Position numbers and translations under genes: made by a program
Part shown: in pieces, positions 33,363 through 40,844 of the stretch
How the letters are laid out: each line of letters starts with the position of its first letter
How positions within the stretch are numbered: the stretch's first letter is position 1
Assembly: GCF_016623615.1 (NCBI RefSeq)
Contig: NZ_JAEHFX010000009.1
Location: 124,001-188,000, forward strand
Origin: Adhaeribacter terrigena
GTDB taxonomy: Bacteria > Bacteroidota > Bacteroidia > Cytophagales > Hymenobacteraceae
Reading direction: 5' to 3'
Length of the DNA stretch: 64,000 bases
The notes under the pieces: generated by a model
The model's database searches: none
What the model saw: the letters and a program-made list of their open reading frames with translations, nothing else
Told to the model about the DNA's origin: nothing

Positions 33363-34964
33363 TTAATATACTTTACCGGCCTGCACTTTTTGCCTCGCTT
33401 CCGATAGCATTTTTGCTTCCGCAATCACCTCGGCCGGATAGTTATTCAGTTCCAGGATCCGGATGGCGTTGGTGGTTTTCAGGTTGCCGGTTTTAAGTTT
33501 ATAGTCGAAATGAATGCCGCCGTTTTCTACCGTTTCGCTGAAATGATAGAGGTTATAGCCTTCCTGCAGGTAATCGGTGAGTTCAAGATCGTGGGTGGCA
33601 ATAAAAACAAGGTTGCTTTTTTGGTTCAGGTAACGGAGCACGGCTTTGCCGGCCGCAATGCGTTCGGTAGTATTGGTGCCTTTAAACAGTTCGTCGAGCA
33701 TGAATAAATTCGGATGTGGCTGCCGGCTGGCGTTGAGCATCTGTTTAATAGAAGCAACCTCTTCAAAATAGTAGCTTTTCTCGCTTAAAAGATCGTCCGA
33801 GATCCGGATGGCCGAATGAACGTGCAGGCGCGGCAGGCAAAAGCTCCGGGCACAGCAAAAATTCAGCGTCTGGCCCAGAATTGTATTAATGCCTATGGTA
33901 CGAATAAAAGTGGTTTTGCCCGACATGTTGGAACCGGTAAGCAAAGCCGAACGGTTTTCCAGGTGAATAGAATTGGCCACCGCGCCGGGAATTAAGGGGT
34001 GGTAAATTTCGGCGGCTTGCAAGTGTTTTTCCGGCCCATCAAAAAATTCCGGATAACAGGAATAGGGCAGGCTGCTGCGGAAAGCATCGATGGTTAAAAC
34101 GGTATCGATTTCGCCTACAAAAGTAAAAAGCTCCTCTAATTGCGGGCGGTGCTTTTCCAGCTTCTTCAGCACGTGGAACAACAGGATCGGCTCGAAGAGG
34201 AAAAGCGCTTTTATTATTTCAAGCACGGCTTCCCCCAACTGACTGAAATCTCCCTCCATTTTAGACTCTAAAGCGAAAAAGCGCATGTGTTTACCAAGCT
34301 TATCTATGCACAAAACCGCATCCTGAAGTTTATCGGTTTTGTTGAATGCATTGGTTTTCAGAAGCTTTTTGGTAACCTGTTGTAAGGTCAGCAGTTGCGG
34401 AATGGAAGCGGTATATTGAAAAAGATTATTCTTATTCCAGTAATGAATAATGAAATTGCCGGCCAGCAAAACCAGCAGCAGCACAATGAATGGCGGATAA
34501 AAAACGGTAAGCAAAACCGAAAGAAAACTCAACGCCGAGAGCACCGGAACCAGCCAGAACCACTTAGGTTTCTGAAGGTGCTTTTCCTGAAACAAGGAGG
34601 CAATGTAATAGGCTTCGGGTTTGCGCAGGCGGTAAAGCTCGTTTAAAACCGTTTGTTTCAGCGCCGCATCCTGCTTAAAAATGTTTATCAGCGCTTCCGT
34701 TTTTTTGCTTCGGTTTTCGTTAGCCGGAATGGTGCGGAAAGCATTGTACAAATACTGCTGGCCTACTTTGGAAACCGTGCGGTCCAGCATCATAAACACT
34801 TCATCCAGGTCCAGGTCGTGGTAGGTTTTATCGGAAATAACCTGGGTGGCGTTTTCAGGAGTACTTTTTGAAAAGTAACGCGCTATTTTACCGAAGTTGA
34901 AAGAATCTGTTTTGGGCAGGTGGCAGTTTTTAAGGAAAAGAGCTTTTTCTTTCGATCCGAACAT
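33363..34964 (-). CDS. Membrane-anchored MutS-family ATPase
   Basis: 533 residues. It has the MutS core and ATPase domains but no mismatch-recognition or connector domains. Two membrane spans lie at about 135-155 and 158-176 (WLVPVLSALSFLSVLLTVF, FIVLLLVLLAGNFIIHYW). Walker A TGSNMSGKTT (about 343-352) and Walker B NLFMLDELFKGTN (about 419-431) are intact, followed by ATHDLELT. Related proteins occur across Bacteroidota beside a true MutS. The membrane anchor argues against a role in replication-coupled repair; its actual job is unknown. Confidence 0.85.
   Translation of the reverse strand: MFGSKEKALFLKNCHLPKTDSFNFGKIARYFSKSTPENATQVISDKTYHDLDLDEVFMMLDRTVSKVGQQYLYNAFRTIPANENRSKKTEALINIFKQDAALKQTVLNELYRLRKPEAYYIASLFQEKHLQKPKWFWLVPVLSALSFLSVLLTVFYPPFIVLLLVLLAGNFIIHYWNKNNLFQYTASIPQLLTLQQVTKKLLKTNAFNKTDKLQDAVLCIDKLGKHMRFFALESKMEGDFSQLGEAVLEIIKALFLFEPILLFHVLKKLEKHRPQLEELFTFVGEIDTVLTIDAFRSSLPYSCYPEFFDGPEKHLQAAEIYHPLIPGAVANSIHLENRSALLTGSNMSGKTTFIRTIGINTILGQTLNFCCARSFCLPRLHVHSAIRISDDLLSEKSYYFEEVASIKQMLNASRQPHPNLFMLDELFKGTNTTERIAAGKAVLRYLNQKSNLVFIATHDLELTDYLQEGYNLYHFSETVENGGIHFDYKLKTGNLKTTNAIRILELNNYPAEVIAEAKMLSEARQKVQAGKVY
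34096..34125 (+). repeat. 30-bp dispersed element inside the MutS-like gene (first)
   Basis: Core AAAACGGTATCGATTT, tail CAAAAGTA. Antisense within coding sequence. Confidence 0.55.
34501..34530 (+). repeat. 30-bp dispersed element inside the MutS-like gene (second)
   Basis: Core AAAACGGTAAGCAAAA, tail GAAAACTC. It lies in the codons of the membrane-span region. Confidence 0.55.
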
Positions 34965-35051
34965 GGAGCTTGCAATAAAATTTCAGAAAAAAACGCCGGG
35001 TAACTGCGCCGGAAGAAAAATCGTGAGCTTAGCTGCGTTCAGGTAAAATAA

Positions 35052-35085
35052 AACAAAAAAAGGTGTAACAAAAAATGCTACACCT
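35052..35085 (-). terminator. Terminator of the cold-shock-domain gene (minus strand)
   Basis: Stem AGGTGTA / TACACCT around an A-rich loop, with a run of ten T-rich bases following on the minus strand. Confidence 0.8.
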
Positions 35086-35110
35086 GAATTATCTTTAAAA
35101 AGCGGTTGGT

Positions 35111-35566
35111 TTAAACCAGTTTCACGCGTACGGCAGTAGGTCCTTTCTGGCCCATTTCCACCTCAAAGGTAACCTTATCGTGCTCTTTAATAGGAGAAGT
35201 TAAGGCGTTTACGTGCACAAAAATGCTTTCCTGGGTTTCGTGGTCTTTAATAAAGCCGTAGCCCTTGGAATCGTTAAAGAACGTAACCGTTCCTTTCCGG
35301 ATCACATCTACCGGCTCCATATCTTCCTGCTTCGAAACGCTGATGCGGATATCTTCCTGCTTGATCTCTTTCTTTTTCTTCGTCGGATCTGGCGGCGTAG
35401 ACACAATGTTGCCATCTTCGTCCAGGTACGCCATCATGTCGTCCAGGCTTTTGCCTTTATCGGAGTTGGCTTTGCGTTCTTCTTTCTTAGCCTCTTTATC
35501 CTGCTTTTTCTTAGCCCGCTTTTTCTCTTGCTCTTTTTTGTTAAATGTTTCCTGCGATCTGCCCAT
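35111..35566 (-). CDS. Cold-shock-domain protein with basic N-terminal extension
   Basis: 151 residues. The first 45 are extremely lysine/glutamate-rich (KKEQEKKRAKKKQDKEAKKE), probably an unstructured or coiled nucleic-acid-binding arm. A linker follows, and the last 65 residues are a cold-shock OB fold with the RNP1-type GTVTFFNDSKGYGFIKD and RNP2-type SIFVHVNAL motifs. It should bind single-stranded RNA or DNA, perhaps at ribosomes. A short CspA of the usual kind is encoded separately at 39.4 kb. Confidence 0.9.
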   Translation of the reverse strand: MGRSQETFNKKEQEKKRAKKKQDKEAKKEERKANSDKGKSLDDMMAYLDEDGNIVSTPPDPTKKKKEIKQEDIRISVSKQEDMEPVDVIRKGTVTFFNDSKGYGFIKDHETQESIFVHVNALTSPIKEHDKVTFEVEMGQKGPTAVRVKLV

Positions 35567-35774
35567 ATAATATCGTGTTCATTATCCGGTTCCGGCTACG
35601 TGCCGATTTCTTGTCTTACGTTCTGTTCCGGGTAATGCTATATAAATTTAAGATTTTTTTACGACATTATTGCTACAATTATTTGCCTGAAGCTAAATAA
35701 AAATGGCGAACCGACGTTTTACCAGATTTAACCGGCCAAAACCCGGAGTTTACGCATCGCGCCAGCCCGGAAAT

Positions 35775-36422
35775 TTATTTTTTAAGCAGCCGCTGACGGG
35801 AAAGCTCGCCTTGGCGGGAAGTGGTTTCCAGCAGGTAAATTCCTTGGGGAAGATGCTGAAGATCCAGCGTAACCGCCGTTTCTCCCTGGAAAAATTCTGT
35901 CCGGATAAGTTTGCCCGTAAGCTCGCGCAGGGTTATTTGTTTTAACGGACTGCTTTCAACCAGAATAAAATCATTTACCGGGTTGGGGTAAAAGGTTGGT
36001 GCTGCAATCTTTGAAACATTTTTAGTCCCTAAAGGCGAACTAACTACAAATGCTGTAATTTTTTTATCAGTAATTGTAGAATCGCAGACATTTTGATTAA
36101 TTGATCTGTACGTTTTGAAATGTAAACCGCGTACTGTAGAAGGCAAAGAGCCAACCTGAAGCGTATCCCTAATATAGCTATATCCTAGAAGCCGACCAGA
36201 GAAGTAACATGCATGGAGGTAAAGCGTATCGTTGGTGAAACTTGATGAATAGCCAATGCGCGCTGATGGAGAAGATCTGAGCTCCACGAAAGCAATAACT
36301 TCCAGATCGTTGTTTACACCAGGATTGCTGTTTTGAATTCTTAAGGAAAGAATCTCCTGACCAAAACCGGCCTTCGGACTTAATATAACGAGCAATAAAA
36401 AAAACAGTAGCGCTTTTCTCAT
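35775..36422 (-). CDS. Small T9SS type A cargo protein, paralogue of the 31.7-kb protein
   Basis: 215 residues: a signal peptide (about 1-21, PKAGFG), a beta-rich body with FTNDTLYLHACYFSG and DTLQVGSLP segments that align with FINDILFISACYYEG and DTLQVGFIP of the 31671-32315 protein, and a T9SS type A domain (FYPNPVNDFILVES ... LPQGIYLLETTSRQG). The two genes are co-directional and 3.5 kb apart, separated by an esterase, a MutS relative and a cold-shock gene, which suggests an old duplication. Function unknown. Confidence 0.75.
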   Translation of the reverse strand: MRKALLFFLLLVILSPKAGFGQEILSLRIQNSNPGVNNDLEVIAFVELRSSPSARIGYSSSFTNDTLYLHACYFSGRLLGYSYIRDTLQVGSLPSTVRGLHFKTYRSINQNVCDSTITDKKITAFVVSSPLGTKNVSKIAAPTFYPNPVNDFILVESSPLKQITLRELTGKLIRTEFFQGETAVTLDLQHLPQGIYLLETTSRQGELSRQRLLKK

Positions 36423-36551
36423 AAAATATAATATGCAGAATGATCGGAAAATCTTTTGGTAAATATCATCTAAAAAATTTGAAAAGCTATCTGTTGTTTA
36501 AAACATTGTTTAACTTAATCTGAAAAACTGCATCAAAAAATCCTTCTTTAA

Positions 36552-36581
36552 AAAACGCTATCTTTCCGCATGGAAAAACCG
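36552..36581 (+). repeat. 30-bp dispersed element carrying the DUF2520 start codon
   Basis: Core AAAACGCTATCTTTCC, tail AAAAACCG. The ATG of the next gene (36570) lies in the 6-bp spacer. Confidence 0.6.
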
Positions 36582-37355
36582 GCTTATAAAATTGCGCTGC
36601 TGGGTGCCGGAAACGTAGCCTGGCATTTAGCGCCGGCTTTGGAAAAAGCCGGTCACGAAATTGTTTACGTGTACAGCCGCACCTTAGCAAACGCCGAAGC
36701 TTTAGCCCAAAACCTGAAAGCGGCGCAGGCCACTGATCAGCCCGATTTCTCACAAACGTCCGCCGACCTGTATATCATGGCCGTAAAAGATTCGGCTTTG
36801 CCGGAATTGCTGCAAGCGGCCGTTTTTCCGGAAAATAGTTTAGTGGCGCATACTTCCGGCACTTTGCCTTTAATGGTTTTCGAACCTTATAAAAATATTC
36901 GCGGTGCGGTTTTTTATCCTTTGCAAACCTTCAGCAAAAATACGCCGGTAAGTTTCCGTAATATTCCTTTCTGCCTCGAAACCACCGATGAAAACGCTAT
37001 GCTTTTGCTGCAAAAAACTGCCGGAAGCTTAAGTGAACAGGTTTACAAAGTGAATTCGGAAGAAAGGAAAATCCTGCATCTGGCGGCGGTTTTTGCCTGT
37101 AATTTCACCAACCATTTATTCGGAATTAGCGCGGAAATTCTGCAGCAAAATCACCTCCGTTTCGAAATGCTGCAGCCGCTGGTAGAACAAACCGTGCAGA
37201 AAGCTTTCAGCCAGAATCCGTTCTCGGTGCAAACCGGTCCCGCCATCCGCCATGACGAAAATACCATTCAAACGCAACTGCAATTCCTGCAAACCAACCC
37301 CACTTACCAGCAGATCTACGAACTGCTTACGCGCAGTATTCAGCAAAAGAGTTGA
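36570..37355 (+). CDS. Rossmann-fold oxidoreductase-like protein with DUF2520 domain
   Basis: 261 residues. An N-terminal NAD(P)-binding Rossmann domain (IALLGAGNVAWHLAPAL, with GxGNVA at about 12-17) is followed by a helical DUF2520 domain (SEERKILHLAAVFACNFTNHLFGISAEIL). The layout resembles ProC and 6-phosphogluconate-dehydrogenase-like enzymes, but the substrate is not known. A 30-bp element sits at the start codon and another within the gene (36991-37020) encodes NAMLLLQKTA. Confidence 0.85.
   Translation: MEKPAYKIALLGAGNVAWHLAPALEKAGHEIVYVYSRTLANAEALAQNLKAAQATDQPDFSQTSADLYIMAVKDSALPELLQAAVFPENSLVAHTSGTLPLMVFEPYKNIRGAVFYPLQTFSKNTPVSFRNIPFCLETTDENAMLLLQKTAGSLSEQVYKVNSEERKILHLAAVFACNFTNHLFGISAEILQQNHLRFEMLQPLVEQTVQKAFSQNPFSVQTGPAIRHDENTIQTQLQFLQTNPTYQQIYELLTRSIQQKS
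36991..37020 (+). repeat. 30-bp dispersed element inside the DUF2520 gene
   Basis: Core AAAACGCTATGCTTTT, tail AAAAACTG. A full-consensus copy in coding sequence. Confidence 0.85.
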
Positions 37356-37365
37356 TTTTCACGTG

Positions 37366-37395
37366 GAAACGGTAGGGTTTTGGCCCGGAAAACTG
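37366..37395 (+). repeat. 30-bp dispersed element after the DUF2520 gene
   Basis: Core GAAACGGTAGGGTTTT, tail GAAAACTG. Intergenic, 11 bp after the stop. Confidence 0.8.
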
Positions 37396-37410
37396 CCCGC
37401 CAAAACCCGT

Positions 37411-37441
37411 TTTGATTAGGGCCACTTGTTGCCTACCTTTG
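37411..37441 (+). promoter_or_regulatory. Promoter of the ferredoxin-iscX pair
   Basis: TTTG (37411-37414) and TACCTTTG (37434-37441) separated by 19 bp, a full match to the Bacteroidota promoter. Start codon at 37464. Confidence 0.8.
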
Positions 37442-37463
37442 CACCTGCATTATAGCTTGTGAA

Positions 37464-37793
37464 ATGAAAGCAGTAAATATTACGTTTAAATTTTCCGACG
37501 GCCAACCCGACCAGACGCTCACCGGCGTGCAAGGCGAATCGGTGCTGGATGTAGCCCTCGATAATAATATACAATTGCAACACAATTGCGGCGGCGTGTG
37601 CGGTTGCAGTACCTGCCACATTTACGTAGAAGCCGGCATGGACGATCTTCCGGAAATTTCCGATAAAGAAGAAGATTTTATTGACCGGGCCATCGATCCG
37701 CGCCTCAATTCCCGTCTGGCCTGCCAGTGCGTGATCCAGGGCAACGAAGACGTGGTAGTAACCATTCCGGATCAGGATTTCCTGGGACACTAA
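37464..37793 (+). CDS. fdx: Adrenodoxin-type [2Fe-2S] ferredoxin
   Basis: 109 residues. The cluster ligands follow the adrenodoxin/ISC-ferredoxin spacing: C42-x5-C48-x2-C51 and C87, with extra cysteines at 46 and 89. Acidic patches (DDLPEISDKEEDFID) fit the surface that docks with redox partners in this class. ISC-type ferredoxins supply electrons for iron-sulfur cluster assembly on IscU. The next gene, iscX, is the usual neighbour of fdx in the E. coli isc operon, which supports that role. Confidence 0.9.
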   Translation: MKAVNITFKFSDGQPDQTLTGVQGESVLDVALDNNIQLQHNCGGVCGCSTCHIYVEAGMDDLPEISDKEEDFIDRAIDPRLNSRLACQCVIQGNEDVVVTIPDQDFLGH

Positions 37794-37799
37794 AATTTA

Positions 37800-37890
37800 A
37801 ATTGCTGAATGGTTTAATGGTTAAATTGTTTATCAGTTTTCCCGGAATTTATCTGAACCAACCATTTAGCCATTAAACCATTAAACAATT
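37800..37890. repeat. Intergenic inverted repeat built from AATGGTTTAATGG words
   Basis: Arms 37800-37822 and 37868-37890 pair at 20 of 23 positions across a 45-nt loop, in the fdx-iscX gap. The right arm ends 7 bp before the iscX ATG. Confidence 0.75.
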
Positions 37891-37897
37891 CAACTAG

Positions 37898-38140
37898 ATG
37901 GAAAATAAGAATTTCGAACCGCCCATTCACTGGAACGATTACGAAGATATAGCGCAGGGACTTTACGAAAAATTCGGCGATGATTTTACCGAATCGAAGA
38001 TTTACCGCATCCGCTTTACCGATCTGCTGGAGTGGGTTTTAAGTTTGCCGAATTTTGCCGGAACCCGCGAACAAGCCAACGAAGGCCACCTGGAGCAGAT
38101 TCAATCGGCCTGGGTGTACGAATGGCGCGATAACCAGTAA
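37898..38140 (+). CDS. iscX: Iron-sulfur assembly regulator IscX
   Basis: 80 residues, a full-length IscX-like protein. The signature segments IHWNDYEDIAQGLYEKFGDDF, RFTDLLEWVLSLPNFAG and NEGHLEQIQSAWVYEWRD are all present. In E. coli IscX binds IscS at the site shared with frataxin and ferredoxin and may act as an iron-dependent regulator of cluster assembly. It is the second gene of a pair with the ferredoxin; iscS, iscU and hscAB are not in the window. Confidence 0.93.
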   Translation: MENKNFEPPIHWNDYEDIAQGLYEKFGDDFTESKIYRIRFTDLLEWVLSLPNFAGTREQANEGHLEQIQSAWVYEWRDNQ

Positions 38141-38171
38141 GTTGATTTTCTCCGGGAATTGAATTTCTGTA

Positions 38172-38696
38172 ATGGAAAAAGCAAGGCCAAAACTTAAGAT
38201 CCCGTTAACCACCTCCGATAAAGTGCTCGAAGCATTTTGCTGGTGTGGTTTGGCGGCTATCTGGGTTGCGGTTTTTTTTGCTTTCGCCCAATTACCCGAT
38301 ACCATTCCGCTCCATTTTAATGCATTAGGTAAAGCTGACTATCTGGGTACCAAAACCAATATCTGGTTAATTCCGGTTTTTACTTCGGTTTTGGTTGCCG
38401 GGCTTGGTTTGCTGGGCCGCTATCCGCATACTTTTAATTATTTAGAAGAAATTACGCCCCAAAATCCCGCCCGTAATTACAAAATGGGGGTAAGGCTTAT
38501 GCGCTACCTGCGGCTTTTTATGATCGTGCTGGGCGCAGCCGTTTTAACGGTTACGGTTAGATCTGCGGGGCAAGACCAGCTTGTGAGCCAAAGCAATCCG
38601 GCCGTAATTACAATCTTAATATTGGTAATGCTTTTGCCGGTTGCAATTCTTATTTACCTGGCGCGCCGGAGCGAAAATAATTTAACCCGAAAATGA
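38172..38696 (+). CDS. DUF1648 membrane protein
   Basis: 174 residues with four membrane segments. The conserved DUF1648 motif LPDTIPLHFNALGKADYLG occupies about 41-59 between the first two spans. The remaining spans are at about 65-83, 115-130 and 145-163. DUF1648 also occurs at the N-terminus of SdpI-type immunity proteins, but this protein lacks the rest of SdpI. The stop overlaps the next start by 4 bp (ATGA), so it is coupled to the KdsC-like phosphatase gene. Function unknown. Confidence 0.8.
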   Translation: MEKARPKLKIPLTTSDKVLEAFCWCGLAAIWVAVFFAFAQLPDTIPLHFNALGKADYLGTKTNIWLIPVFTSVLVAGLGLLGRYPHTFNYLEEITPQNPARNYKMGVRLMRYLRLFMIVLGAAVLTVTVRSAGQDQLVSQSNPAVITILILVMLLPVAILIYLARRSENNLTRK

Positions 38697-39190
38697 GTAA
38701 ATATCTTCCCGATTTCAGCGCCATTACCACCTTTGTTTTCGATGTGGACGGCGTGCTGACCGATGGCACCATGCTGGCCTTTGCCGATGGCGAACAGGTA
38801 CGCGCTTTTAATATTAAAGACGGCTACGCCATAAAACATGCCCTGAAACGCGGCTACAAAGTGGCTATTATTTCCGGCCGCAACGAAGTGGGTGTGCGCC
38901 GCCGGCTGGAATCTTTAGACGTGGAAGATATTTTTCTGGGAATAGATAACAAGCTCGACGTTTTCGAAAATTACCTCTATATGCAGGAAGTGGACCCGGA
39001 TAATGTGATCTACATGGGCGACGATATGCCGGACCTGGAAGTAATGCAGCACTGCGGCATTGCCGTTTGCCCCGCCGATGCCGCCACCGATATTCTGGCT
39101 ATTTCTGACTATGTAACAAATGCTGGGGGCGGAAAAGGGGCTGTCCGGGAAATAATTGAACTGGTTATGAAGCAGCACCAGGAATGGTAA
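38693..39190 (+). CDS. KdsC-like HAD phosphatase
   Basis: 165 residues, a capless class C0 HAD hydrolase of the KdsC type. Motif I FDVDGVLTDG (about 16-25), motif II/III region IISGRNE (about 59-65) and motif IV MGDDMPDLEVM (about 105-115) are intact. In KdsC the reaction is removal of phosphate from KDO 8-phosphate in lipopolysaccharide inner-core synthesis; the family also includes CMP-KDN/Neu5Ac-linked phosphatases. Bacteroidota homologues are usually annotated as KdsC. Substrate is inferred, and kdsA/kdsB are not nearby. Confidence 0.87.
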   Translation: MSKYLPDFSAITTFVFDVDGVLTDGTMLAFADGEQVRAFNIKDGYAIKHALKRGYKVAIISGRNEVGVRRRLESLDVEDIFLGIDNKLDVFENYLYMQEVDPDNVIYMGDDMPDLEVMQHCGIAVCPADAATDILAISDYVTNAGGGKGAVREIIELVMKQHQEW

Positions 39191-39263
39191 CCTGCTAAAA
39201 CGAACAGGTTACCCGGAATATTTTACTGTTTACCTAAAATAATGCGTAATTAAAAGAGGGAAT

Positions 39264-39296
39264 TGTTGCATTTTTAGAAAAAGTCTATAAATTTAC
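39264..39296 (+). promoter_or_regulatory. Probable promoter of cspA
   Basis: TTGTTG at 39264-39269 and TAAATTTA at 39288-39295, an imperfect TTTG/TAnnTTTG pair. It gives a leader of about 60 nt. Confidence 0.4.
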
Positions 39297-39305
39297 AATC
39301 ATAAC

Positions 39306-39350
39306 AATTCATCATTCACTTTTTTTTATTCATCATTCATTTTTTTTTAA
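39306..39350 (+). repeat. Direct repeat in the cspA leader
   Basis: ATTCATCATTCA followed by eight or more T occurs twice in tandem (from 39307 and 39329), giving a T-rich, A-poor leader that may matter for cold regulation. Confidence 0.6.
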
Positions 39351-39361
39351 GTTTATTTTTT

Positions 39362-39556
39362 ATGAAAACAGGAACAGTAAAATTCTTTAATGAGTCAAAA
39401 GGTTACGGCTTCATTACAGACGACAACACCAAAGAAGATTTCTTCGTGCATGTAACGGGCTTAAACGGTGCCCAGATTCAGCAAAACGATAAAGTTGAGT
39501 TCGAAACGCAGGAAGGTAAAAAAGGCATCAATGCAATTAACGTGAAGCGCGTTTAA
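39362..39556 (+). CDS. cspA: Cold-shock protein CspA family
   Basis: 64 residues, a single OB-fold cold-shock domain with RNP1 KGYGFIT and RNP2 DFFVHV motifs (within GTVKFFNESKGYGFITDD and KEDFFVHVTGL). Such proteins bind single-stranded RNA and melt secondary structure at low temperature. The gene stands alone with its own leader and terminator, as is usual for csp genes. Confidence 0.95.
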   Translation: MKTGTVKFFNESKGYGFITDDNTKEDFFVHVTGLNGAQIQQNDKVEFETQEGKKGINAINVKRV

Positions 39557-39591
39557 TTGCCCCAGAATATAATCATCATCACTACTGCAGG

Positions 39592-39616
39592 AAGCCGCTC
39601 TAAAGAGTGGCTTTTT
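39592..39616 (+). terminator. Intrinsic terminator of cspA
   Basis: Stem AAGCCGCTC / GAGTGGCTT (one G-T pair) around TAAA, followed by T5. Confidence 0.85.
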
Positions 39617-39737
39617 GTATTTTAAACCCGCAGCTTTTTTGTAGGTTTGCTATCGGAATTGCGGTTAAAACTTCCATCGTTTGAAGTGAGATTACGAATT
39701 CCAAAATTCAATCATTCTAAAATTCAATAGTTCCAGA

Positions 39738-40586
39738 TTGCGCAACCTGCTTTCGCTCATCCGCTTTCCCAACCTGCTCATTATGGTGCTGAGTCAGAGC
39801 CTGGTGCAGGCTTGTTTGCTGTTTCCGGATCTGCCGCTTCTGGAAGCGCTACATTTTAAATTCTGGCTTTTAACGCTCTCTACCGCTTTTATTGGTGCTG
39901 CCGGCTATGTTATTAATGATTATTATGATATTAAGATAGATACCATTAACAAGCCCGATAAGATTATTGTGGGCCGCGAACTTAGCCGCCGGAAAGCCAT
40001 GTTCGGGCATCTGGCTTTGTCGGCGGTTGGGGTGGTTATCGGCTTTTTACTTTCTTTAAAAGTAGGCTTGGTAAATCTGGGCGCCGTTTTATTGCTCTGG
40101 GGGTATTCTGCCGATCTGAAAAAACGGCCGCTTTCCGGCAACATTACCATTGCTTTTCTGGCGGCCAGCATGGTTTTAGTGGTTGCAGTGCTGGCCCGGG
40201 AAGATAACCTGGGCGTGTGGGCGTATGCAGCCTTTGCCTTCGTAAGCACCCTGATCCGGGAAATAATTAAAGACCTGGAAGATATGAAAGGCGATGCCGT
40301 GCACGGCTGCCGCACCTTGCCCATTGTAGCCGGCATTCAGCAAACCAGGATTGTTTTATACGCGTTGCTGATCTTGTTTTACACCCTGGTTTTAGCTGCG
40401 AGTTTTTACCGGCAAAACGATACCTTTTTTGGCGTGTACCTGGGTTTGGCGGTGTTAGCCCCCGGCCTGATGATCGGAGTGCAACTGCGACGTTCGGACC
40501 GTAAACGCCATTTTGCCCGCCTTAGCCTGCTTTGCAAATTCATGATGCTGGCCGGTACTATTTCCATGCTTTTCTTCCGGTTTTAG
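39738..40586 (+). CDS. UbiA-family prenyltransferase (geranylgeranylglycerol-phosphate type)
   Basis: 282 residues with about eight membrane segments. The first aspartate-rich motif reads NDYYDIKIDTINKPDK (about 60-75) and the second lies at IREIIKDLEDMKGDAVHG (about 174-191); both coordinate the magnesium-diphosphate of the prenyl donor. The IKIDTINKPDK form is typical of Bacteroidota proteins annotated as geranylgeranylglycerol-phosphate geranylgeranyltransferase. Translation most likely starts at TTG (39738); the next ATG would remove the conserved LxLIRFPNLL start. Product unproven. Confidence 0.85.
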   Translation: MRNLLSLIRFPNLLIMVLSQSLVQACLLFPDLPLLEALHFKFWLLTLSTAFIGAAGYVINDYYDIKIDTINKPDKIIVGRELSRRKAMFGHLALSAVGVVIGFLLSLKVGLVNLGAVLLLWGYSADLKKRPLSGNITIAFLAASMVLVVAVLAREDNLGVWAYAAFAFVSTLIREIIKDLEDMKGDAVHGCRTLPIVAGIQQTRIVLYALLILFYTLVLAASFYRQNDTFFGVYLGLAVLAPGLMIGVQLRRSDRKRHFARLSLLCKFMMLAGTISMLFFRF

Positions 40587-40814
40587 AACAGATGCCCGGT
40601 TTTAATTTTGCATTTTTCAGACTGCAGTAATTGGGTTTTATGTGTTGTAAGTGTCTGGAAATAAGGTTTTTGTATGTGATAATTAAAGACCTTTGAAGTT
40701 TTTGGGTTTCACTGCAATTATTTCGCAACCCGCGTAAAAACCATTACCTTTCAGAAGGCTGCCGGGAAAGAGAGCCGGTGGGTAAATTTATTTTTCATTC
40801 CTGATCTTTCAACT

Positions 40815-40844
40815 GAAACGCTATGCTTTTTACCCTGAAAACTG
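40815..40844 (+). repeat. 30-bp dispersed element providing a start codon and signal-peptide codons
   Basis: Core GAAACGCTATGCTTTT, tail GAAAACTG. The ATG of the outer-membrane protein gene (40823) is inside the core, and the element encodes MLFTLKT. Confidence 0.85.
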
